A stretch of 42,169 nucleotides of DNA. Origin: Amphimedon queenslandica. Its lineage: Eukaryota; Porifera; Demospongiae; Haplosclerida; Niphatidae. Below, piece after piece: positions 33,301 to 42,169 of the stretch; within the stretch, counting starts at the first letter, position 1; every line of letters starts with the position of its first letter. Made by a program: the position numbers and the translations under genes. The DNA lies in assembly GCF_000090795.2 (NCBI RefSeq), contig NW_003546360.1, forward strand, positions 121,512 through 163,680, in the 5' to 3' direction. A model generated the notes under the pieces. The model was not told where the DNA came from. It worked only from the letters and a program-made list of their open reading frames with translations, and did not search any database.

Positions 33301-36074
33301 TAAATGGTAATTATTTCGATATAAAAATACCAAGGTCACAGCATGATTTTATATGGACGAGGTTGTTGCTGCCAAGTTGTCGCTGTAGCTAAGTTGTCAC
33401 TATACATGGTACCTGTCCACAACCTTATAAAAAACCAGAATTGAAACTGTAGCTTGTCAGATTATACAATTGTCTTCCCACATTATTATAATGCTATCAA
33501 ATAAAGTTTGAATGGATGCATGTACTGTATGTACATACAGTAGTATCAAGTAATCTATTGTATAGGAGTTATTTTCCTGTCTGAGGTTTGCTTCTAGTCT
33601 GAAAACTCATGGTTTTAATTTTTGTGGTTGAAAGTTTAAATGGCTTATTACTGTCAGCAATACCTAAAGGGAGTATCCAATAACCTTATAGCAGACTGCT
33701 GCATGAAGGCATACATGTATACTTATACTTACAATATCATGTGATCAAGCATGTGGCCACATTTTCTGGCCCTTAGCTTTTAGAAACTTGGCAATCTCTT
33801 CTGATACAAGAAAGGAACTTGAAATAAGACTTAAAAGATATATTACACAGGCAGTGCTGCTAATATCTATGAGTTTGTGCCAACTTATGTCAATGTATCT
33901 GCATGATTATTATATTCATTTTGTACTGGAGTATCAGGAATGTACATGTACGTGACGTTGAGTGAATTCACACTCATGCAGCAGCTTTATAGTGCTTAGA
34001 GCTTCAATGATTTTGTGGGCTTTAGCAATTGAAAATGCCATATTTAATTTCGAGAATCCTCAAGAACTTGGCCAAAATTATCATTGTCCATGTCATTTAA
34101 GACAGATCAGTGGTTTCTAAACTTAATTGTATTGAGATTTGACAATAGTACCATACAGTATGTATTAATTAGTGCTGGGCGATAGTATCGATATATGCGA
34201 TGGTCGCGATAGTAATCTACTATCACTATCGTGATAGTTGAATCAACACTATCACGATTGACACGTGGTACATGTACGCATGCGCATTATCAAACATGTG
34301 GTTACTTTAATGAGTTAGTTCAGCTGTGAAAATGGAAGATGTTATCATTAGTAGCAGTACTGCTCCAAAAAGAAACAGAAATATTGCCTTTACCTGGTGC
34401 TACTAGTGTTGTATGGAAGTATTTTAGTTTTCCTGCTGTTGATGGTAAAATTTCTGAGTGCTTGAATAATCTCCAAAAGGCTCATGCAGAAATTTCAAGA
34501 TATTAGAGCCTATTAGCTTAGATATATAAGATATATAATCCTTTGGCATGGTGGAACACAAATTTCTTTTGTTATCCAATAATAGCTAGGAAATATTTAT
34601 GTATACCGGTGGCATCAGTTCCCTCTGAATGTGTATTTATAGTACTGCTGGGAATATAGGTACTAAAAAAAGAGCTTGTCTACATCCAAAAATGTTCTTC
34701 TAGCTGAAAACCTCAAATATTCATTTACCTTTCATCCTTTTGCCTATTTTGTTACATTAAATAAATATATTAAAATTAATTGTTAATATCGTGATAGTAT
34801 CACTATCGTTAAAATTTTAAGAACTATCAATCGTGATATGATAGTAGCACTATCGCCCAGCACTAGTATTAATATAATATTTTTAGGTGTTACATCACAT
34901 TGATCGTACTACAGACATTGTATACACAGCTACTAAATCTGTTTCTTTAGTAACAGCGAGGTACATGTACATGTATTAATTTTATTGCTGTCATATGTTA
35001 TTTCAATTGTAACAGAGATTTTGTAACTGTTCGTAAAGCATCTGTTAGGAGAGGATGTTACTACTGTGCAAGTGTGTCTGTGGTATTTAATGAGAAGCCA
35101 CCCGTTCCTGACAAAATAAGGTACATGTCATCATGTTATATTGTTGCTCATTTAATAAAATTATTCAGTTCCAAATAACTGATTTAAATTTTACCAAATA
35201 GTTGAGGTTTTTTATTTCATTAATTTCAAAATCATGATAATTATTGTAAAACCTAGGACATAATTGATAGGTACATGTACATGTACAATGCCACCTCTTA
35301 ATACATTAGACCTTAAATTTCTTTACGTGGTTTGTAAAAATGAAATTTTGGGGCTCATGCCATTTCATGTACATGTATGTCACAAGGGTAGGAACAAGAG
35401 GGATTGAGAGAAGACCTGGTTTTACATTCAATTTCAATGGGTGTTTTTACTATTATCACAAATTCTTTTATGTTTCAATCAACTCGTTCATTAGTTCTAA
35501 AATTGCCAGTTCATTAATAAGGGCATTCTTTTTCCGATGTATATCAAATTAACATTTACTTTCAATGTACCTGGCCAGTGGCTAGTATGCTTTAGTATTT
35601 CACTAATACATGTATGTAAGCTTTACTGTCAATCATAACAACAATGCCTTTCCGTTTTTTTTCAAAAGTAAAATTCAGCATTATAGGACATGTATAATAT
35701 TATGGTAAAGCAAGGCTGCAAAAATCATGGTAGCCATTTTGTTTGGGGGTTAATCCTATTTATAACGCTACTGCGTTGCTAATACATTGTAGTTATCATG
35801 GGGGCTACTGTAGATCAGTGTAATGTATAGTTTTCTGTTTTGTAGAGGTGAAAATGGTCCTGGTGGTTATGTTTTGATCCCTTTGGACTCTTCGAAGACC
35901 TTGTTTAAGTGGGTAATAGATTCTGACTTAAAGGTATGTGATACTTATAAATGAGTTGCCATACATGTGTCTCTAAAGGGATGGATTCCTCAAAGTATCA
36001 TTGACCAGAACTTCACCAGCACTCTAACCTCTGCTAACAACAATCTTAGATTACTAATAACTTCACACAACTAA
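30346..36074 (+). CDS. STARD3: STARD3 (MLN64): MENTAL plus START lipid-transfer protein (14 exons)
   Basis: Exons: 30346-30570, 30618-30692, 30744-30821, 30870-30917, 32085-32201, 32243-32450, 32513-32619, 32740-32832, 32883-32945, 33001-33096, 34887-34960, 35016-35120, 35846-35933, 35979-36074. They give 490 residues. The four-TM MENTAL domain is complete: LLIVMSFDATLLAFLS, then FDIKTSVFDIVVIAIIRF, ITIVVSTFYVPVKAYF, and FAAFVMPWLITFFFEFK. After a 105-residue linker the START domain runs from about 290 to the end, with SLVTARDFVTVRKASVRR, IRGENGPGGYVLIPL and DLKGWIPQSIIDQ matching STARD3. Known members sit in late endosomes, bind VAP at ER contacts and move sterol. The 1.2-kb and 1.8-kb introns hold mobile elements. 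The linker has a possible phospho-FFAT-like RTYSPVL (268-274) after an acidic stretch. Confidence 0.93.
31151..31378 (+). mobile_element. TIR element with internal tRNA-like promoter, copy 2
   Basis: The ends TACCGTATTTCCTCGAATAA and (complement) TACAGTATTTCCTCGAACAA are inverted with TA junctions. Inside, GGTTAGAGTGGTC resembles an A box. GTCGCAGTTTCGGTCCTGGG resembles the T-arm/B box of a tRNA and is followed by a seven-T run, as in Pol III units. It lies in intron 4 of STARD3, sense orientation. tRNA folding is poor, so it is tRNA-derived, not a tRNA gene. Confidence 0.7.
31447..31975. mobile_element. 530-bp MITE, TATAGACCCAT ends
   Basis: The left end is TATAGACCCATTTCAAGGCT and the right complement is TATAGACCCATCTCAAAGCT, both running into AATTAT. 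The TA/TATA junction fits a TA-targeting (mariner-like) element. There is no coding sequence. It lies in the same STARD3 intron as the tRNA-like element at 31151. Confidence 0.8.
33097..34169. other. Left part of STARD3 intron 10
   Basis: About 1.07 kb between the START exon ending at 33096 and the hAT element. No exon or terminal repeats were recognised. It holds an ATGTACTGTATGTACATAC tract near 33521 and a few further ACATGTAC words. Confidence 0.4.
34170..34865 (+). mobile_element. Internally deleted hAT (ZBED-type) element in STARD3
   Basis: Inverted ends TAGTGCTGGGCGATAGTA and (complement) TAGTGCTGGGCGATAGTG enclose 696 bp. Perfect 8-bp duplications GTATTAAT lie at 34162-34169 and 34866-34873. 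The interior starts with ATG at 34331 and a BED-finger lead (VVWKYFSFPAVDGKISE). It then jumps to the C-terminal dimerisation region (PLAWWNTNFFCYP, then RKYLCIPVASVPSECVF, then KKRACLHP), so the catalytic middle is deleted. Frameshifts and stops show it is dead. Subterminal ATAGTATCGAT/CTATCGTGATAG palindromes may have been transposase sites. Its right edge is 21 bp from the acceptor of the exon at 34887. Confidence 0.92.
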
Positions 36075-37073
36075 CATGCACACTACATGTACATGTCTAT
36101 GTTGCTAATTATATTTTATTTATAATTGTGGATAAACACATTATTAATTGTAGTGCAAATGGTACTACATGTATGTAGCATGTCTGCATTTTTTTAATCT
36201 GCTGTCTCAGCTACATGAAATTTCCAGCCTCTTCCTGTTTGGTTGTGGTGCTATGAGGACAGCCTTTTTTGAGTCACTATACATCACTCGTTTAATGTCT
36301 TGATTTATGTTGGCATCAAAACTTAACAGTGTGTGCTATTGTTAAGCCACATATAGATTTACAATTGGTACAACTTTCAAAATTGTGTGGGTGATCTGAC
36401 CTGTTCACACAAAAATGCTTTGAAGTTGACTCAAAGTTGGCAAAAATTTAATATTATGGCAAGTGTTAACAAGGCTTTTTAGTCTCTAAAGGCTTTAGGC
36501 TTTAAGCTTTAGGTAGATTGTTGTTACAAGCATAAAGGAAATAGAAGGTACCAAGGATAAGAGAACCCTGAAACAGATGCCTATGTCCAACATTCACATT
36601 AACTCTGGAATTCTATTTGGGAGTTTTCTTACACAGCCTTGTAATTTGAAGCTTGTTCCTGAAATTGTTTATTAGTTTTTAAGCTGCCAACAGCAACTAT
36701 CCAAATTGTTAGTTCACCACATGATGATCAAGTCAACCTAAATGGGTTTCATTGTTTACATACATCTTTACTTTCTCTGACAATTTTATAGATATGTAGT
36801 TGCTTATTTTGAAGGGTGTCTTTTTCTACTGTATTGCTTATGAATGATAAAACAAGAATTATTAATGCTAGCCTATAATATTAATACTTTTAGCAGATGT
36901 GCGTAAACGTAAAATATGGGACACAGAAAAAATAAACTTATCATATTTGGCAGTAGATCTAATTGAACATTGAAAATATAACTGAAACATACATGTAGTT
37001 ACTGTAAAGAAAATTAATTAAACATGATTAGTCGTTATAAACATTAAAAAAGTATGAGGGTCATTATTTTATT
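36075..37073. other. Intergenic between convergent STARD3 and Rho-GTPase genes
   Basis: About 1 kb holding the 3' ends of both genes. No exon or terminal repeats were recognised. A TCTAAAGGCTTTAGGCTTTAAGCTTTAGG tract near 36484 is a short local duplication. Poly(A) signals could not be assigned with confidence. Confidence 0.45.
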
Positions 37074-38196
37074 TTATAGTATCAAACATTTGCGCTTGTC
37101 TGTCTTCTCTTGAGAGTGTTGATAGATTTCAGGACTTACAACTACTTCTGCTGCCGTTGTAAAAATTTCCCTAAGTCCCTTCCCAGTTTTAGCCGAGCAT
37201 TCCATATACTTGACCGCATTAATCTTTTTAGCACAAGCAAGTCCCTGTGTTCTTGTCACGGGAGTTTGTCTCAGTTCATTCAAGTGGGCAAGTGTGTCAG
37301 GATCATCTCTCAAATCAATCTTATTGCCAATTAGCAAAATGGGCACACCTTTACAATGATGCGACACTTCTGGATGCCACTTATGAGTGACATGATCAAA
37401 TGATGTAGGATTGACAACAGAGAAGCAAACAAGAAAAACATCTGTCTGTGGATAAGATAGGGGCCTCAACCTATCATAATCTTCTTGTCCAGCTGTGTCC
37501 CATAAGTTAAGACTTACAAACTTGTTGTTGATGTACATATTTTCTGAGTAATTGTCAAATCTATAAAAGTAAAAAGTATTATTTTACATCCAATACTACG
37601 AAAGCCTGTGCCAAGAGTAACTTTGAATGAATAGTTCAGGGGTGTCACTAAAAGTTTGTCATAGTTGTGAGTGCATTTTTGGCATGCTTACATAATGATT
37701 ATCTCAGGCACAAATTTAAAGCTGTATCCTGTGCATGTACATATGATAGGTTACATCAACTGCAAAAAAATTAAGGCATGCCACAATCAAACTTGATACG
37801 CTTAGACTAATTTATAAATAACAGTGCCTGTACCCCAGCAAAGACATAGCTTGTTATACATACTTAAAAGCACATTCCTCATTACTCATCCCACTTGACT
37901 AGGAATCAACAATGACCGTTCCTGACCAGGGCTAACTTGAAAAGTTGTTAGTCTAATAATTAGACAGGCTACACAGCCTAGCAATACTTATTATGCACAA
38001 AAACTTAATTACAGTAAATCTATCACAACTCACTTCATATCAGTTATGATACCGTATTATCATTGTTAATGTTCACTTACACGGTAGGGACATACTCCCC
38101 AGGAAATGAATTGTTAATATGAGCAATCATCATACAGGTCTTTCCAACAGTTCCATCACCAACTACAACGCATTTGATATGCTTAAGCGCTGCCAT
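37074..38196 (-). CDS. Rho-family GTPase, RhoG/Rac-like (2 exons)
   Basis: Exons: 38196-38081 and 37560-37074. They give 200 residues. The G motifs are all present: P-loop GDGTVGKT (13-20), effector YVPTVFDNY, DTAGQE (60-65, catalytic Gln kept), NKID (118-121) and CSAK (160-163). The C-terminal box CLIL predicts geranylgeranylation after a short basic KRK. The Rho-specific insert is present after LRDDPDTL. The stretches [21 protein letters not shown] and GVPILLI are closest to RhoG/Rac, while [17 protein letters not shown] is shared with Cdc42, so orthology is not exact. Two points are unusual: Thr where Rac/Cdc42 have Ala in the P-loop, and Ras-like NKID in place of TQID/TKKD. It should switch actin regulators at membranes. 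It is head-to-head with TXNDC17. Confidence 0.93.
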
Positions 38197-38436
38197 TCCA
38201 CCTCAAAAGAATTGCTTCAACTGGTCACGGAGATACGGTCCAATGAACCTAAATTACAACTTCCATGGCATCCTTCCTGCCCAGACTTGAATCCATATAA
38301 TGACGCCATTGCTCAAAATAGCAATTATTGTCTATTTTTAGATCTAGATCTCATGCAACGTGTACTTGTCTGCAATAAATAATTAATTGGAACACGCCCT
38401 AACTAACACTACTAAGCACTTCAGTGACTTCACAAT
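38197..38436. promoter_or_regulatory. Divergent promoter region, Rho GTPase / TXNDC17
   Basis: The two start codons face outward with 240 bp between them. No repeat or exon is present. No TATA box was seen near either ATG at a fixed distance. The assignment follows from geometry alone. Confidence 0.5.
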
Positions 38437-39017
38437 ATGGGGTTGAGAAGGATCAATGTAGCGGGTTTGCAAGAGTTGTTGTCCAGTGTAGAAGTGTTAA
38501 AAGAGGGTGGAAATAGATGTAAAATTTTCGTACTATTTTGTGGCTCAACTGATCAACAGACTGGCCACAGTTGGTGTTCTGATTGTGTGAAAGGTGATGA
38601 AGTGATATATGTACTGTCAAATCATTAATTTTATAGCTGATCCTGTCATTGAAAATGTGGCATCAAAGCAAAGCAGTGGGGTCCTGATCACTTGTTCTGT
38701 CGGAGATAGGCCAGCGTAAGGTGTCATTCATTGTTACATTTAATAAAATTTATTGATGCTAGGCATGTTAAATTTTTATTCCATATTTTAGTTGGAAAGA
38801 TCTCAACAATCCATTCCGAACGAATCTCAAACTAACTGGTGTTCCAACACTCATGGAATGGGAAACGGTATACAAAATGTGTTTGTTATTTTACACCTTA
38901 AAATTACATTACAGAAGGAATTTCATACAATTTATTTGTTTACTACAGACTAAAAGATTGAACCCTGAACAATGTGCTGATGAAGATCTCGTTAAGATGT
39001 TGTTTGAAGAAGACTGA
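38437..39017 (+). CDS. TXNDC17: TXNDC17 (TRP14) thioredoxin-like protein (4 exons)
   Basis: Exons: 38437-38593, 38637-38715, 38792-38867, 38949-39017. They give 126 residues, close to the 123 of the human protein. The redox site is WCSDC (46-50), where family members have WCPDC. The later blocks PAWKDLNNPFRTNLKLTGVPT (with the cis-Pro loop GVPT) and DEDLVKMLFEED match TXNDC17 closely. The protein is a cytosolic oxidoreductase of the thioredoxin reductase 1 system, reducing selected disulfides (in mammals cystine and dynein light chain LC8). It is head-to-head with the Rho GTPase and tail-to-tail with ASH2L. Confidence 0.95.
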
Positions 39018-39024
39018 ACAAAGT

Positions 39025-39030
39025 TTTATT
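39025..39030 (-). terminator. Poly(A) signal AATAAA of ASH2L
   Basis: The minus strand reads AATAAA 10 bp after the ASH2L stop codon. It lies between the two convergent stop codons. Cleavage at the usual 10-30 nt downstream would fall inside the last coding exon of TXNDC17 on the opposite strand. Confidence 0.65.
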
Positions 39031-39040
39031 TTACATGAAA

Positions 39041-41794
39041 TTAGCTTTGCTGACTGAATTTGTAATTTGAAGGGTATTGTGCTGTTGTCCTACTAAGCAC
39101 CTTTGACTCCACATGAAATAGCATTTCTGCTATGGTCTGACGTATGCTTGCAATCTCAGCAGCAAAAGAAATCTAGTTAATATTATAATAAGTGCAGTAA
39201 TAATGTTTCCTATGCTTACTGGTTCAACTTCATATTCAGCTGGGAAAAATGGCTTACACTGAAAGCTTGGTCCAAAATTTACAGTAACCTACAGTGATGT
39301 CTAGATAAAATACAATGAATAAATGCTCTTACTGTAGCAGTCTTATAAAGAGAAATACAGGGGAAATAAGTTCCTTTATATAAGTCACTGAATCCCACTC
39401 CCTAATAATCAGTAATAATAGTGAAATCAATTTTTGAATACATGTACATGTAGATATACTTGCCTGACACTCTCCATTTTTATAAAAAATGATCTGTATA
39501 AAGCAAAACCAGTGACCATAATTTTGAACTACATGTAGACTCACTTGGCTTCCCTTCAAAGGCTTTAGATTCTGCAGTGTAGTAAAATATTAAAAAAGCA
39601 ACAATTAACAATGAACCTTCTCATATTCTTCAACTTGTTCATCTTTTTCTTCAAAATAGAAGAAATTTTTAAATTTAATAAGTGCCTATGCACATAAATA
39701 AAAAAGTGACACACACAACATTAGCTAACTTTGTCCTTGTACGTTGGGACTGGGAGTAGAGGTAACTTTTCTGCAATATTAAGAGAAGGATGCAAATAAA
39801 AGTTATAACACCTACTAAAATGGAGTCTCTACATACAGTACAATGTAATGATACGTCGGGAGAGGAGTTTGTTTTATAAGGGTGTCTTTCATGTTTTTAT
39901 ATAGCAAGTACAATAAAGGCAACTACATGTATTTTGTGGATTTTCCTTTCACAAATCAAATCAAAGTGTCAACCACACAAAATTTTGCAACTATATTTAA
40001 TAAGTACATATTCTTTTAGAAATTTGAAAGAGTAGAGAAAAGTTACAATTATTAAAAAATTAGCACTGCATAATTACATGTAAGTGCCACTAAGCAGTCT
40101 TCTAATGCACATGTCCATTAGCATAAACATGGCAAATTAACCCATAAAGTATACATAAACACTACATAGTGCATACTTTTTCCTGAATGTGGAATATGTA
40201 TCAAAAATCCCAACACATCACCAACTTGATAACCATCACTAAAATAATTTATACAAAGAAATGGCAGCATAGCTTGCAAAAAAGGTTCATGTACAATACA
40301 TACCTGTAGTGCTTTCCTCGACTTTGATGAAAAACAGTTCCTTTCTTTGACCTCCAAGAGTAACTTAGCTTATCAAAACCACATGGAGCTTGCAACGTGG
40401 CTAAAAGATTCCAATCCAGTAAATTATAAACATGATCAAGATTATTGCAACATGTGAGAGCACATGTGTGAGAGTTGTGAATTGTTACTGCACACTAGCC
40501 CCAAAATACATGTACATGTACAAGTATCATGCTAAAAATTATAATTAGTAAATACAAAATTGAAAAGTCACAATCTCTGTTATAGCATAGGCGGCATATG
40601 ACAGAAATGGGGCAGATGCATTTCTACACAATTATTACAGAACATCGAACATGCACATACCTAAACTCTGAGACCAGCCTATTCGCAATGCTGAACCTTC
40701 ACAAGACAAATCATCAACATGAACCTGTACTAACAATGTATTGGGAACAAGGTAAAATTAACCTATACCTCATAATACCAGGTCCCTTCTGAGACACCTG
40801 CAAAAGTACACTACAATAGTACAAACACAATAACTAGTTCAAATAATTACCATGAGTAGCTCTAATCATGCAGTACCCTCTATCTCCAGTAACAGTTAGC
40901 CTATTATCTGCCACTTTCAATTGAGGAGCTTTAAAGAGCAAAAAAAGAAGAATCATTTAACCTATACATGTACTGTACATGTATATGTGTATGTACATGT
41001 ACCTCTGTCATGAAGAGAAAGTAGAACTGTTGGTGACATCCAAGGTCGATAAAGTTCAGGAGGAATTGGACGTCCAGCCAAATCTTCTGCATCTAATGTA
41101 ATTGAGGAGTGAGGGTCTTGCTCTGCCAGTATGTAGCGATACCCATCCTAACAAAGCTACAAAATGGCAAAAGGAATTTTGTAATACTTTATTAAACGGA
41201 TGTTCCAATGGATACCCATGGGAGGTACCTTTTACAGAAGACACAGTATCACTATGATAAAATCACATACAGTCAATATAAATTCCCTTTACACTTTTGA
41301 TTTCTTAGAAGTTGATTGTCCAGACTGTGAAACTTCAAATTTTCGCTTGATTTTTGTGTTTCCTTTTTGGGCAACTGTCTTACTCTCGTAGCGTCGAGGA
41401 CCAATTGTGCTTAAATCCTAAATATGAAAACCACAGAAAAATTAATCCAAAATAATGAATTAATAATAAAAATTAATCAAATAAAGTCAAAATCTTTTGT
41501 CACCTTCAGTAAAAATCATTGATATTAATATATGTAAAAGTAACAAGCAAAAGGGATATTACTATTGAAGATGCACAATGAAATTTACTTCATCTACAAG
41601 CCCAAACTTGTCATTCTTTACAGAAAATATTGAAGTTTCCATTATCTGAAAGAAAAAGAATTTAGTAACAAAGTCATACATGCATAACTACACAATCTCA
41701 CCAATTTTGCTGACAAATTAGATTTCCAGCTCCCAGACTTACTCCTTTTAGTGCATAATGTATCCCAATATTTCCATACAAATGGATAAATTTC
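39041..41794 (-). CDS. ASH2L: ASH2L, COMPASS/MLL core subunit, 3' part (17 exons, N-terminus outside window)
   Basis: Exons in transcription order: 41794-41702, 41645-41589, 41417-41293, 41251-41188, 41147-41003, 40928-40851, 40797-40769, 40724-40661, 40400-40304, 40238-40177, 39770-39730, 39685-39617, 39571-39545, 39493-39464, 39401-39333, 39288-39220, 39172-39041. They give 416 residues. The first exons carry the winged-helix part ([12 protein letters not shown]) and a basic linker. Next come [27 protein letters not shown] and the SPRY/B30.2 domain ([73 protein letters not shown]). The C-terminal helix [13 protein letters not shown] matches the DPY30-binding motif. ASH2L with RBBP5 and WDR5 stimulates H3K4 methylation. 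Three micro-exons (29, 27 and 30 nt) and a GC donor at 39463 are unusual. The N-terminal PHD region lies past the right edge. Confidence 0.93.
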
Positions 41795-42169
41795 CTGAGA
41801 CGATAAAAAATAACACAGACTATAATTCCATATTATGTAGAGGAACAGGTTTTTTACTGCCACCAAACTCTTAACAAATACACTTCCATTAAGAATAACA
41901 ACAAAATAAATTAAATAGACAAGGCATTACTTTGTTTACAGGCTACATAAATTTTTTAAATAAAATAAACTATCATTAATGCATGTATAATCTTATCAAA
42001 CAGTAAAAATGAAATAATTTATAAAACAAAATTCAGAATAGTGTATACATGCAAACAATGTAGGTATCAAAAGCAATTTTAGTTTATGCTTAAAAGTTAA
42101 GTTATATCCCTTCAATAATAACCTAAAGTCATTAGACATTAGATACCAAAATACAATGTAACATTCAAT
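41795..42169. other. Right edge, probably ASH2L intron
   Basis: It is AT-rich and continues upstream from the first ASH2L exon seen, whose acceptor is TATCGTCTCAG at 41805-41795. No further exon could be read on either strand. Confidence 0.5.

Overview
The window is eukaryotic and looks like a demosponge, most probably Amphimedon queenslandica or a close relative. The genes are split by many short introns (often 40-150 bp). Coding sequence matches animal families (EP400, STARD3, ASH2L, TXNDC17, RhoG/Rac). The spacers are AT-rich and full of the palindromic ACATGTAC repeat. The species is an inference from texture and protein similarity; no search was run.

Layout. Positions 1-7.5 kb are a transposon graveyard: several decayed hAT transposases, a 19-bp minisatellite and a decayed DDE transposase that looks like a fusion of two families. 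Positions 7,860-14,261 (minus) hold the 5' half of an EP400/Domino-type chromatin remodeller, ending in the window at the exon with the ATPase P-loop. Positions 16,221-18,024 (plus) carry a two-TM TMEM248/219-like membrane protein. It runs tail-to-tail into a seven-TM receptor-like gene (18,064-26,454, minus). That gene sits head-to-head, 163 bp away, with a full paralogue (26,618-28,492, plus). I could rebuild both paralogues as 12-exon genes with matching intron positions. One intron of the minus copy has grown to about 5.7 kb through nested mobile elements, several with readable target-site duplications, and it contains the only assembly gap (10 N).

Positions 30,346-36,074 (plus) encode STARD3 (MLN64): a MENTAL membrane domain followed by a START domain, in 14 exons. 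A hAT element lies only 21 bp upstream of one START splice acceptor. A RhoG/Rac-like GTPase (37,074-38,196, minus) shares a 240-bp divergent promoter region with TXNDC17/TRP14 (38,437-39,017, plus), whose active site reads WCSDC. TXNDC17 converges with the 3' part of ASH2L (39,041-41,794, minus; 17 exons seen, N-terminus beyond the right edge). Only 23 bp separate the two stop codons.

Functionally these are mostly housekeeping genes: chromatin (EP400, ASH2L), sterol/lipid transfer at late endosomes (STARD3), small-GTPase signalling, thiol redox, and two probable receptors. They do not form an operon or pathway. Exon models were made by hand from splice consensus, reading frame and, for the two paralogues, mutual comparison. 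Each multi-exon CDS sums to a multiple of three. I found no clearly new biological system. The most unusual points are the nested insertion record, TIR elements with tRNA-like cores, splice sites built from the ACATGTAC repeat, and the fused transposase.
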